Under the pieces are notes generated by a model. That model was not told the DNA's origin. It saw only the letters and a program-made list of their open reading frames with translations, and searched no databases. From assembly GCA_025060475.1 (NCBI GenBank), contig JANXBZ010000002.1, forward strand, positions 94,676 to 158,675: DNA of 64,000 nucleotides, in the 5' to 3' direction. Made by a program: the position numbers and the translations under genes. Positions 34,842 through 43,862 of the stretch are shown here, one piece after another; the first letter of the stretch is position 1; each line of letters begins with the position of its first letter. Source of the stretch: Dictyoglomus sp. GTDB lineage: Bacteria > Dictyoglomota > Dictyoglomia > Dictyoglomales > Dictyoglomaceae.

Positions 34842-36032
34842 TTATTTTTTAATTTGAGCTCTTATTGTTTTTACTGCATTACTTAGTGCTTCTTCAGGCG
34901 TTGCTTTTCCATTTACAACTAAATTAAGAGCATCATTCATAGCGCCCCAAACTGCAGCCATTTCTGGAACATTAGGCATAGGAATTCCATTAGAAGCACT
35001 CTTTGTAAATCCAACAATATCAGGATTATCCTTTACAAGAGCAAGTACATCCTTTCTTGCAGGCAGTCTTGGATCTGCAAGATAAATCTTATGCATAGTA
35101 TCCTTTGTGGCAATAAAGTTTATAAGAAATTCTCTAACAAGAACTTTATTGGGAGATTTGGCATTTACCATAAATCCTTGGACACCCACGAAAGGCTTTG
35201 CAGGAACTTTTGCTTCTAAATTGGGAATAACCGTTACTCCATAATTTACTCCTGCGTCTTTATAGGCTTTTACTGCCCAAGGACCATTGATAATCATTGC
35301 TGCTTTTCCTTCTTTGAATAAAGAATCCATAATTTGATAGTTATCTCCAGGACTTAAAATTCCTTCATCTACTAATCTTTTCCATAATTTTACACCCTTT
35401 ATAGCTCCTGGGGTAGCAAGTCCAATATCTGATACATCAAGTCCTGTGGGAGTATCTTTAAATACATATCCACCATAACCAAAGATAACAGGTGCTACGT
35501 AATAAAATTCAGCTGCGCTAGTAACGAATCCCTTCACTTTACCTTTATATGCAGTATTTATCTTCTTCGCAGTAGTAATTAAACTTTCCATAGTTAATGG
35601 TGGATTTTTTACATAATCTTTATTATAAATTAAGGCAATAGCCTCCATGGCATAGGGTAGACCATAAAGCTTTCCTCCATAGGAAAAAGCTTTTAAGGCA
35701 GTATCATAAAATTGTTTTATATCCTTGAATTCAGGAATAGGCTCCAATAATCCATTAACTACTAACTCACCTACCCAGTCATGAGCGCCAACAATAATGT
35801 CTGCACCTTTTCCTAGAGGGGCAGCTGTTAAGAAATTAGGTTTTATAGATCCAAATTCTACATATTGAACTTCTACAGCAACTCCGTACTTTGCTTTGAA
35901 TTCTTCTCCTAATCTCTGAAGAATGTCTACCTGCTTTTCAGAGCACCAAATGGTTATTTTTGTGGCTTGAGCAGAGGTTAAAGAGAAAACTATTAAGGAA
36001 AGTATCAAAAATAAAAGGCTCAATTTTCTCAT
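34842..36032 (-). CDS. MalE-like extracellular sugar-binding protein
   Basis: 396 residues with a signal peptide (about 1-22, no lipobox cysteine at the cleavage region). ITIWCSEKQVDILQRLGEEFKAKYG and GADIIVGAHDWVGELVVNGLLEPI are close to maltose/mannotriose-binding proteins of Thermotoga. C-terminal FMVNAKSPNK and AWxAMNDAL-type segments complete the family 1 fold. Located first in the operon behind its own promoter. Substrate inferred as a beta-galacto- or related oligosaccharide from the neighbouring GH53 enzyme; a malto-oligosaccharide ligand is possible from sequence. Confidence 0.92.
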   Translation of the reverse strand: MRKLSLLFLILSLIVFSLTSAQATKITIWCSEKQVDILQRLGEEFKAKYGVAVEVQYVEFGSIKPNFLTAAPLGKGADIIVGAHDWVGELVVNGLLEPIPEFKDIKQFYDTALKAFSYGGKLYGLPYAMEAIALIYNKDYVKNPPLTMESLITTAKKINTAYKGKVKGFVTSAAEFYYVAPVIFGYGGYVFKDTPTGLDVSDIGLATPGAIKGVKLWKRLVDEGILSPGDNYQIMDSLFKEGKAAMIINGPWAVKAYKDAGVNYGVTVIPNLEAKVPAKPFVGVQGFMVNAKSPNKVLVREFLINFIATKDTMHKIYLADPRLPARKDVLALVKDNPDIVGFTKSASNGIPMPNVPEMAAVWGAMNDALNLVVNGKATPEEALSNAVKTIRAQIKK

Positions 36033-36117
36033 TTAAGAAATCCTCCTTTCATTGAGATGTATTTTTCAGGGGGAAGATTTTTTAAAAATTTATCGTCTCA
36101 CCTCCTCATCTTGATTT

Positions 36118-36179
36118 TAAACCACTTTTAAACCAATTTAATGCCAATTTATAATATCATTCTATAGAATTTCTGTCAA
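36118..36179 (-). promoter_or_regulatory. Promoter and operator boxes of the sugar-uptake operon
   Basis: On the minus strand: TTGACA (36179-36174), 17-bp spacer, TATTAT (36156-36151), a near-consensus promoter. Immediately downstream are CCAATTT boxes on the plus strand at 36133-36139 and 36144-36150 (11-bp period), with a weaker CCACTTTT-type copy near 36121. The same paired boxes occur at the regulator gene promoter, so they are a strong candidate operator. Confidence 0.7.
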
Positions 36180-36189
36180 TAAAGTAAAA

Positions 36190-37212
36190 TCAAACTTTTT
36201 TAAGGGTTTCCCTCAAGATTAGTTTTGCAGGAATTAAAATCCTTTTGCTTTGTAAAGTTTTTCCAGAATAAATACTATTAATTATGTGGATTATCTCTAA
36301 AATTATACTCTTTACATTCCAGTCAAAAGTAGTGAGGGATGGAACAACTTCGCTTGCTAAAGGTATATTATCACAACCTATTATAGAAATTTCCTCTCCA
36401 ATCTTTATCCTTTTTTCTCTTAATCTTTGTATCAATCCAATTGCCATCCAGTCATTAGCAGTAAATATTCCTAAGGGATTTTTAATGTTATTAAATCTTT
36501 GGAGAATAACTTCTCCGAGTTCATACCCGGAATTCCAATTCATTTTTCCCTCTAGGATCTCATAGTAAATTTTTGTTTCTTTCTTTAACCTATCAATAAA
36601 ACCAAGTTTTCTTAGATAAGGAGCAGTATATTTTTCAGGGCCTGCTAAATGAATTAAATTTCTAAAACCATAGTTTATTAATATCTCTCCTGCAATCCAT
36701 CCAATTTTATAATCATCAATAGATACTTGAATTATTTCATCGTGAGCTAAATATTGTTCAATGGTTATTATAACATTGTAAAATTCTTTTATTTTTCTCA
36801 TCAGATCCTCATTAATAAGGCCAACAATAATTAAAGGAATATCTTTTTTATGTAGATTGTCAATATTTGCAAATATTATATTTATATCTTCTTTTGAAGA
36901 CAGTGAACTTAGTTCTAGAAAAAATTTTGTATAAAAAGGATCATTTTTCTTTATGTCAGGAGAATATATTATGTGTATATCTTTTTCCTTAAGTTTGGGT
37001 ACTATATATGTCCCTTTACCTTGAAATTGAACTATTACTCCATTATTTATAAGCTCTTTTATAACAGAACGAATAGTAGTTCTACTTACGTTGTATTTTT
37101 CTGCCAAGTTTCTTTCTGATGGTATTCTAACATAATTTTTTCCTCTATTTTTTTCTATGAACTTTAATATCTCATTTTTAATTTTTTCCTTTATTAATGG
37201 GGAAATTTTCAC
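36190..37212 (-). CDS. GntR-type HTH regulator with LacI-type sugar sensor domain
   Basis: 340 residues. The N-terminal winged helix of GntR type spans about 1-70 (RIPSERNLAEKYNVSRTTIRSVIKELINNGVI, then QGKGTYIVP). Residues about 75-335 are a periplasmic-binding-like ligand domain as in AraR/LacI (LIIVGLINED, GWIAGEILINYGF, FTANDWMAIGLIQRLREKRIKIG, IIGCDNIPLASEVVPSLTT). AraR-type repressors release DNA on binding sugar. Upstream and divergently adjacent to the transporter operon promoter, with the same CCAATTT repeats at both promoters, so it probably controls itself and the uptake genes. The GTG start at 37212 follows GGGAGAAAATTT. Confidence 0.9.
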   Translation of the reverse strand: MKISPLIKEKIKNEILKFIEKNRGKNYVRIPSERNLAEKYNVSRTTIRSVIKELINNGVIVQFQGKGTYIVPKLKEKDIHIIYSPDIKKNDPFYTKFFLELSSLSSKEDINIIFANIDNLHKKDIPLIIVGLINEDLMRKIKEFYNVIITIEQYLAHDEIIQVSIDDYKIGWIAGEILINYGFRNLIHLAGPEKYTAPYLRKLGFIDRLKKETKIYYEILEGKMNWNSGYELGEVILQRFNNIKNPLGIFTANDWMAIGLIQRLREKRIKIGEEISIIGCDNIPLASEVVPSLTTFDWNVKSIILEIIHIINSIYSGKTLQSKRILIPAKLILRETLKKV

Positions 37213-37224
37213 AAAATTTTCTCC

Positions 37225-37287
37225 CTTCTACCAATTTATGCCAATTTGATACCATTATAGCATAAAAGGTACCATAATTGGTAGAAG
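37225..37287. promoter_or_regulatory. Operator cluster between regulator and ABC exporter genes
   Basis: Contains paired CCAATTT boxes (37231-37237, 37241-37247) and a perfect 12-bp inverted repeat CTTCTACCAATT/AATTGGTAGAAG (37225-37236, 37276-37287) whose arms flank a minus-strand TATAAT (37260-37255 region). The spacing of about four helical turns would allow a repressor to bridge the two sites. Confidence 0.6.
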
Positions 37288-37352
37288 TCGTCAACAAAAA
37301 TAAATTTATTTCTTTTCTTTTCTCTATAAATGATATAAAATTTTTAAGTTGT

Positions 37353-39110
37353 ATGACAAAAAAGCCACTATTAAGACATATAAAAGAATTTTTAAAAGAA
37401 CATAAGAAAGATTATTTAAGGGGAGTTATAGCTCTTCTCTTAACGGATATATTTCAGCTTATAATTCCCAAGTTTCTGGGTTGGGGTGTTGATAGCTTAA
37501 AAAAAGGTTATTTTAGAATAAAAGAAATTTTAATTTACTCTCTTCTTCTTGTTGTTTTTGCTACTTTAACTGCTTTATTCAGATATTTCTGGCGAATGTC
37601 AATAATTCCTGCATCAAGAAAACTTGAGGCAAAAATTAGAGAAAAATATTTTTCTCATCTTCAAAGACTGTCAATAAATTATTTTAACTATCGTAAAACC
37701 GGTGAATTAATGGCTTTAGCTACTAATGATTTAAATGCAGTAAGAGAACTTTTTGGATTTGGTATTATAATGTTTTTTGATACTTTATTCTTAGGAATAT
37801 TAAGTATTATTTTCCTTTTAAGTATAAATATAAAGCTTACTTTATATTTGTTGATTCCGCTTCCTTTAATAACCTTCTCTATATTCTTTTTTGGGAGAAT
37901 TACTCATCAAAGATTTAAATATGTTCAAGAAGGATTTGCTCGATTAACGGATAAGGTAGAAGAAACTATTGCAGGTATTAGAGTTGTAAAAGCATATGTA
38001 CAAGAAGAGGGGGAATTAAAAAGTTTTTTGGAAAAGTCAAAGGATCTTTTAGAAAAAAACATTAAATTGGTTAAGGTGTGGGGATTTATGTTTCCTTCTA
38101 TAGAGCTTTTGGCAGGCTTGTGTGTATTAATTATATTTTATTATGGGGGCTTATATGTTTTAAGGGGAGAAATTTCTTTAGGAGATTTTATAGCCTTTAA
38201 TGGATATATAGGACTTTTAATATGGCCTATGGTTGCTCTAGGGCAGGTGGTAAATGTTTTTCAGAGGGGAAAAGCATCCTTGGAAAGGATAAATGAGGTT
38301 CTTGATGAAACTCCTGAAATTAGAGATTGTAAAGATGCTATCTATAAAGAGAGATTAGAAGGTAAAATTTCATTTAAAAACGTTTATTTTTCTTATTCTT
38401 CTAATAAATCATGGGTTTTGGAAGATATATCCTTTGAGATTTCTCCTGGAAAATTCTTAGGAATAACAGGACCTGTAGGTTCTGGAAAAACAACCCTTGT
38501 GAGTCTTATTCCCAGATTGTTTGATATAAATAAAGGAGAAATTTTTATTGATGATATTCCTATTAAAAGATTATCCCTTAATTCTCTAAGAAAAAATATT
38601 GGATTTGTGCCTCAAGATAATTTTCTTTTCTCTGATACCATTGCTAATAATATAAAATTTGGTAACTTAAGTATATCTGATGAAAAAATAGAAGAATTAG
38701 TAAAACTTACTGCTTTAGATGAGGATATTAAGGATTTTCCTTATGGATTAGACACGGTTATAGGAGAGAGAGGAGTTACATTGTCAGGAGGACAAAAACA
38801 AAGGGTTGCCTTGGCAAGAGCATTAGCTTTGGATCCTCCTATTCTTATTTTAGATGACGCCTTATCCGCAGTAGATGCTCATACTGAGAGGAAAATTCTT
38901 AATAATTTAAGAGAAATAAGAAAAAATAAAACCCTTATTGTAATTGCCCAGAGATTATCGGTAATTCAGGATGCGGACGAAATAATTGTTTTGAAAGATG
39001 GAAGGATTATTGAAAGAGGAAATCATAAAGAGTTAATGAGGTATGGGGGATTTTACGCAAGATTATATGAGCAACAGCAATTGGAAGCAGAATTAGAGGA
39101 AAATTTATGA
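37353..39110 (+). CDS. Heterodimeric ABC exporter subunit with degenerate ATPase site
   Basis: About 585 residues from the ATG at 37353 (MTKKPLLRHIKEFLKEHKKDYLRG), the usual start for this family; in-frame codons further upstream lack family similarity. Six TM helices (about 20-310), then an NBD with Walker A GPVGSGKTT and canonical LSGGQ. Walker B ends LDDALSAVD, with Asp instead of catalytic Glu, and the switch histidine is Gln (IAQRLS). This is the degenerate-site subunit, as in Thermotoga TM287. It overlaps the partner gene by 4 nt. Substrate unknown; family members expel drugs, lipids or peptides. Confidence 0.92.
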   Translation: MTKKPLLRHIKEFLKEHKKDYLRGVIALLLTDIFQLIIPKFLGWGVDSLKKGYFRIKEILIYSLLLVVFATLTALFRYFWRMSIIPASRKLEAKIREKYFSHLQRLSINYFNYRKTGELMALATNDLNAVRELFGFGIIMFFDTLFLGILSIIFLLSINIKLTLYLLIPLPLITFSIFFFGRITHQRFKYVQEGFARLTDKVEETIAGIRVVKAYVQEEGELKSFLEKSKDLLEKNIKLVKVWGFMFPSIELLAGLCVLIIFYYGGLYVLRGEISLGDFIAFNGYIGLLIWPMVALGQVVNVFQRGKASLERINEVLDETPEIRDCKDAIYKERLEGKISFKNVYFSYSSNKSWVLEDISFEISPGKFLGITGPVGSGKTTLVSLIPRLFDINKGEIFIDDIPIKRLSLNSLRKNIGFVPQDNFLFSDTIANNIKFGNLSISDEKIEELVKLTALDEDIKDFPYGLDTVIGERGVTLSGGQKQRVALARALALDPPILILDDALSAVDAHTERKILNNLREIRKNKTLIVIAQRLSVIQDADEIIVLKDGRIIERGNHKELMRYGGFYARLYEQQQLEAELEENL

Positions 39111-41080
39111 GAGATTATTTTGAAGAACAAGAAATATTAGGAAAAGCATACGATGCGCGTTTAATGAAAAGGCTCCTAAAATATGCAAAGCCTCATATAA
39201 GAGGAATTCTTCTTGCTATAATTCTTATATTTTTGATAACTATAGGAAAGATTTTAAATCCATATATTATCAAAAATGCCATTGATGTATCCATTAATCC
39301 TTTTAAGGTAATAGTAATTCAGGGTAAAGAAGAGAAAGTTTATATAATTGATAAAAATAAAAGAGAAATGATTAAAAGGGAAGATTGGGAAAAACTTTTA
39401 AATAAATATCCTGTTAAAAAATATAACAATGATTTTTATATATTAGAAAGAGATTTAGATAAGTTTTCCATAGAGGATAAAAGGATATTAAGAACATGGG
39501 ATTTTAAAATTCTTATGGAATCTGCAATATTGTATTTTATTATAATCTTTGGGATCTTTCTTCTTACGTATACTCAAGTTTATATCCTTCACTTAACTTC
39601 TCAAAAAATTATCTATGATATAAGGAAAGATATTTTTCATCATTTATTAAGACTTCCTATAAGTTTCTTTGATAGAAATCCTGTGGGAAGACTGGTCACA
39701 AGAGTTACCAATGATACGGAGACTCTTCTAGAAATGTACAACTCTGTAATTACAAGCTTTGTTGTTGATATTTTTTTAATTATTGGATTAAGTATATTTA
39801 TGTTCATCTTAAATTGGAGATTAGCGTTAATTGTTATTTTATCGATTCCTATAGTGGGGTATATGAGTTTTATATTTAGAAAATATGCAAGAGAAGCTTA
39901 TAGAGATTTTAGAATTAAATTGGCTCGTGTCAATGCTTATCTTGCAGAACATATAAATGGTATTAGAATAACCCAACTTTTTGCAAGGGAGAGAGAAAAC
40001 GAAAAAGAATTTAGGGAAATAAACAATAGTCTATTAAAGGCCCAATTGAGATTTATATTTGTTAATGCAGTTTTCAGACCCTTAGTAAGTGCACTGGGAA
40101 GCTTTGTCGTTTCCGCTTTAATATTTTTTGGAGGAATACAAATACTAAGTAATAAAATTAGTTTTGGACTACTTTTTCTTTTTATCTCATACCTAGATCT
40201 ATTCTTCAGGCCAATCCAAGATCTTGCAGAAAAATACGACATTCTTCAGAATGCTATGGCGTCATCAGAAAGAATATTTTTATTATTGGATGAACCTGTA
40301 ACAATTAGTTCTCCTAAAAATCCTATAAGATTGGGAACGATAAAAGGAAGGATAGAATTTAAAAATGTTTGGTTTGCTTATGATAAAGAATGGGTTTTAA
40401 AGGATGTTTCTTTTGTTATAGAACCTGGAGAAAAAGTTGCCTTTGTTGGTCTTACTGGAGCAGGAAAGACTTCTATTATAAATCTTATTACTCGTTTTTA
40501 CGATATTCAGAAGGGAGAAATATTAATTGATGGAATAAATATAAAAGATTTAAGCTTAGAGGATTTAAGAAGTCAGATAAGTGTTGTTCTTCAAGATGTT
40601 CATCTTTTTGCTACAAATATTTTACATAATATCAAACTATATAGAGAGAATATTCCCTACGAGAAAGTAAGAGAGATTTCAAGAATTGTAAATGCAGAGG
40701 AATTCATTTTAAAACTTCCTCAGGGTTATGAAACTCCTGTTCAGGAAAGGGGATCAACTTTATCTGCAGGACAAAGACAATTATTATCTTTTGCTAGGGC
40801 TTTAGTATCAGATCCTAAAATACTTATATTGGATGAGGCAACCGCGAATGTAGATACAGAGACAGAAAGGCTTATTCAAGATGCTCTTAAAAAAATAATA
40901 GAGGGAAGAACAAGCATTATTATTGCTCACAGGTTATCTACAATTCAGGATGTAGATACCATATATGTTTTACATAAAGGGAAAATTGTAGAAAAAGGGA
41001 ATCATCAGGAGCTATTAAGAAAAAAAGGATTATATTATCATCTTTATCAGATTCAGAATTCAAATTTTATAAAAATGTGA
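39107..41080 (+). CDS. Heterodimeric ABC exporter subunit with catalytic ATPase site
   Basis: 657 residues. Same exporter fold, with Walker A GLTGAGKTS, catalytic Walker B LDEATANVD and switch His (IAHRLS), but the signature is LSAGQ rather than LSGGQ. These features complement the partner: the degenerate site pairs partner Walker B Asp/Gln with this LSAGQ. Between TM1 and TM2 there is an extra extracytoplasmic segment of about 70 charged residues (about 65-135, EEKVYIIDKNKREMIKRED). Ends 71 nt before the next gene. Confidence 0.92.
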   Translation: MRDYFEEQEILGKAYDARLMKRLLKYAKPHIRGILLAIILIFLITIGKILNPYIIKNAIDVSINPFKVIVIQGKEEKVYIIDKNKREMIKREDWEKLLNKYPVKKYNNDFYILERDLDKFSIEDKRILRTWDFKILMESAILYFIIIFGIFLLTYTQVYILHLTSQKIIYDIRKDIFHHLLRLPISFFDRNPVGRLVTRVTNDTETLLEMYNSVITSFVVDIFLIIGLSIFMFILNWRLALIVILSIPIVGYMSFIFRKYAREAYRDFRIKLARVNAYLAEHINGIRITQLFARERENEKEFREINNSLLKAQLRFIFVNAVFRPLVSALGSFVVSALIFFGGIQILSNKISFGLLFLFISYLDLFFRPIQDLAEKYDILQNAMASSERIFLLLDEPVTISSPKNPIRLGTIKGRIEFKNVWFAYDKEWVLKDVSFVIEPGEKVAFVGLTGAGKTSIINLITRFYDIQKGEILIDGINIKDLSLEDLRSQISVVLQDVHLFATNILHNIKLYRENIPYEKVREISRIVNAEEFILKLPQGYETPVQERGSTLSAGQRQLLSFARALVSDPKILILDEATANVDTETERLIQDALKKIIEGRTSIIIAHRLSTIQDVDTIYVLHKGKIVEKGNHQELLRKKGLYYHLYQIQNSNFIKM

Positions 41081-41150
41081 TTTTTAGCACATGTTTTTTA
41101 AATAAATCTTCGATATAATAGAATATCTTAGAAAGAGTAGGAGAAGTTTT

Positions 41151-42353
41151 ATGAAGAGATTATTTATAATAATTTTCCTTTTTTTATTTTCTTTCTATTC
41201 TACTGCTCAAGAAATTTTAGATATTACTTTAATAAAAGTAATAAAACTAGGTAATGAATCGGTAAATTTTTTTAAAATTTTAGGAGATATTTTATTCTTT
41301 TCTCAAAAAGATTTCCTAGTTTTATATAGTATAAAAGAAGGAAGAGAAATAAATAGGATAAGAGTAAGATCTTCAGCGGTTAAAGAAGGAGAAAATATAT
41401 TAGTTACAAACTTTCAACCTCTTGACACGGGAAAGGTAATTGCAGTAAATAATGAACCTTATTTAACTATATTTGATTATATAAAAAGAATAGAAACTCC
41501 TCTTTCTTACAACAAAGTAAATACTTTAAGAGAAAACACAAAGGTTCTAACAACTCAAATTGAAAAAATAGAAGATTTAATTATATCGCCCTTAGGTAAC
41601 TTTATAATAGAGAAGGTTAACTTTAAAACCTTTTTGTTAGGCGGGTTTATTCAATTAGATGAGTGGTATGAATATAATATATTAACCTTCCCAAAAAGGG
41701 AGAAATTATATTCCCTAAGTAGTAAAAGGAATTATTTTGAATTTGATTTAATTTTTAGTAATAAAGAGAAGTATCTTTTAATTTTAAATCCCATATTAAG
41801 AGATAGTAAGAAAAATTACGCTTTAATCGTAAAGGACTTGAAAACTGGAAAGGATTTGGAATTCTTTTATGAAGGAGATAGAACTGCAGGGTGGAGTCTT
41901 TCTCAAGATGATAGATATCTTGCTATCACTTTAGGAGAAGAGGAAAAGATAAAAGTCATAGATCTTTTCCTTTTAAGAGAAATTCTAACTCTTCCCTATA
42001 TAGGGAATCCCTTTTTAAGTCCCACAGGGGATTTTTTAGCTATTGAAGGAAATAAAACAATTACTGTTTTTTCTTTGAGGGACAATAAACCTCTTTTTAC
42101 TGTTTTTGGATCCCATCCTGTTTTTTCCTATGATAATAGATTTTTAGCTTATTCTTTAGGGGAACATTACCTTGCACCTACTAAGGAAATTGTTATCTAT
42201 TCGTGGAGAAAAGAAGTGAGAAAAAAAATAGATTTAGATGGTGAATACTTTTTAGAAAAGATGGAGTTTACTTTGGATAGTAAATATCTTATACTTTTAT
42301 TGATGGGAGGAGATGGTTATAGAATTTTAGTATTCCAAGTGAAAGGGGGATAA
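41151..42353 (+). CDS. Secreted beta-propeller-like protein
   Basis: 400 residues with a signal peptide (MKRLFIIIFLFLFSFYSTAQ). The rest is a series of beta-rich repeats with WD40/quinoprotein-like turns (SQDDRYLAITLGEEEKIKVIDLF, SPTGDFLAIEGNKTITVFSL, SYDNRFLAYSLGEH, TLDSKYLILLLM). No catalytic residues are recognised. AGGAGAAG precedes the ATG and TATAAT at 41114-41119 is a likely -10 box. It overlaps nothing but lies 3 nt before the next exported protein, so they are probably co-expressed. Confidence 0.75.
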   Translation: MKRLFIIIFLFLFSFYSTAQEILDITLIKVIKLGNESVNFFKILGDILFFSQKDFLVLYSIKEGREINRIRVRSSAVKEGENILVTNFQPLDTGKVIAVNNEPYLTIFDYIKRIETPLSYNKVNTLRENTKVLTTQIEKIEDLIISPLGNFIIEKVNFKTFLLGGFIQLDEWYEYNILTFPKREKLYSLSSKRNYFEFDLIFSNKEKYLLILNPILRDSKKNYALIVKDLKTGKDLEFFYEGDRTAGWSLSQDDRYLAITLGEEEKIKVIDLFLLREILTLPYIGNPFLSPTGDFLAIEGNKTITVFSLRDNKPLFTVFGSHPVFSYDNRFLAYSLGEHYLAPTKEIVIYSWRKEVRKKIDLDGEYFLEKMEFTLDSKYLILLLMGGDGYRILVFQVKGG

Positions 42354-42356
42354 TAA

Positions 42357-43082
42357 ATGAAAAAGTTTTTAATATTAATTACTTTATTTTCTCTTTTTTC
42401 TATTTCCTTTGCTATGGAGATAAGATATTTTGGACATGCTTGTTTTAGAATTCAATTTAACTCTGGATATTCAGTTATTATTGATCCCTTCTCTTCAAAT
42501 TATCCAATTCCCCAAACTACTGCAGATTTGATAATTAGTAGTCATGAGCATGGAGATCATTATAATCCTAATTTTTTAGGAAAAAAAGTAGAAGTAATTG
42601 TAGGTACGAAAGATAGAGGAACAGAATGGAATTTATTTGAAAAGAAGATAGAAGATATAAAAATATGGAATGTTCCTACATTTCATGACGATGCGGAAGG
42701 AAAAAAGAGAGGGAAAAATAGTATCACTGTTATTGATGGAGAAGGAATAAGACTTGTTCATCTTGGAGATCTGGGAATTGTATTAACTGAGAAAGAGATT
42801 AAACTTCTTGGAAAGGTTGATATCTTATTTATTCCTGTAGGAGGATATTATACCCTTTCCCAAGAGGAAGCCTTAAAGGTTATAAATCAAATAAATCCTA
42901 AAGTTGTTATTCCTATGCATTATAAAACGGAATATACTCAAGGATGGCCTATAGGAACCTTAGAGGAGTTTTTAAAATTAGTAAAGGAGCTCAAAATAGT
43001 AAAATTTGAAAGTTCTCTTTTAAATATTTCCAAGGATAAACTTCCAAAAACAACAGAGATATGGATTTTAAATTATAAATAG
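42357..43082 (+). CDS. Exported metallo-beta-lactamase-fold hydrolase (UlaG/UPF0173-like)
   Basis: 241 residues: signal peptide (about 1-19, ending ISFA), then MEIRYFGHACFRI, a typical family opening. The metal motif is SSHEHGDHYN, with the further His in TFHDDAEG, the Asp in HLGDLG and a final PMHYKTEY. Cytoplasmic UPF0173 homologues are lactonase-like; an exported version suggests action on an extracellular ester, lactone or phosphodiester, which cannot be specified. Confidence 0.85.
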   Translation: MKKFLILITLFSLFSISFAMEIRYFGHACFRIQFNSGYSVIIDPFSSNYPIPQTTADLIISSHEHGDHYNPNFLGKKVEVIVGTKDRGTEWNLFEKKIEDIKIWNVPTFHDDAEGKKRGKNSITVIDGEGIRLVHLGDLGIVLTEKEIKLLGKVDILFIPVGGYYTLSQEEALKVINQINPKVVIPMHYKTEYTQGWPIGTLEEFLKLVKELKIVKFESSLLNISKDKLPKTTEIWILNYK

Positions 43083-43091
43083 TCTTTAAAT

Positions 43092-43862
43092 TTATAATTC
43101 CTGATTATTAAAATGTAAAACACCTAAGAATAAGAATATAAAAGAGAATATAATTGTAGAAATTATTGGTTTTATAGCTTCTTTTAATTCCACAGAGCCT
43201 ATAATCCACATATTTTCTAATGAGGAAAGATATAGGGGATTATAGGAATTAAGATTTGGGAAGAGGGAAAAGATATTAAAAAGAATAAAAATTCCCAAAA
43301 ATATTCCTGCGGATTGAATAGTGTTATTTCCAAGGGAACTTGAGAAAAGGATTAAGGAAAGGATAAAGAAGAGATATATTCCATATAATAGAGTTGAAAA
43401 AAGGGAATTTTCGATGGGAAAGTTAGAGAAGAGAAAGAAAGTATAATATAAACAGAGAATATAGGAGATTAACAAAAAAACAAAGCTTATTAAAAACTGG
43501 AAAATAAATTTGGATATAACCCATATAACTCTATTTATTCCCTTTGATACTATCATTATTGCTGTTCCTTTACTTTTTTCCTCCGCTATACTTCCTATGA
43601 ATACTATTACTAAAATTAAAAAAATTATTTGGTTTAGATTTTTTAAAAATTGTAAAAAGGAATCCTTCCATGTGGGAGGGGGAAGTTGAATCATTACTCC
43701 TTGAGCTTGTTGAGATTCTACTATGCTCTTAATAATCTCAGGGGTAAATTTAGCGATAGCAGGGCTTGATACTGCAAAAAACAAAAAAGAAAATAATAAG
43801 GCATAAAACTTTCCTGTTTTTATAAATTCTTTCCATTCTTTTTTCATAAGTTTTAAAATCAT
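43092..43862 (-). CDS. ABC-2 type permease (YxlG-like)
   Basis: 256 residues with six hydrophobic helices (first near 20-38) and a large loop after TM1 containing TPEIIKSIVESQQAQGV, the ABC-2 family arrangement. N-terminal MKKEWKEFIKTGKFYALLFSFLF is characteristic. It partners the ATPase upstream, with which it overlaps by 4 nt, and is the last gene of the SdpR/SdpI operon. Confidence 0.85.
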   Translation of the reverse strand: MILKLMKKEWKEFIKTGKFYALLFSFLFFAVSSPAIAKFTPEIIKSIVESQQAQGVMIQLPPPTWKDSFLQFLKNLNQIIFLILVIVFIGSIAEEKSKGTAIMIVSKGINRVIWVISKFIFQFLISFVFLLISYILCLYYTFFLFSNFPIENSLFSTLLYGIYLFFILSLILFSSSLGNNTIQSAGIFLGIFILFNIFSLFPNLNSYNPLYLSSLENMWIIGSVELKEAIKPIISTIIFSFIFLFLGVLHFNNQEL

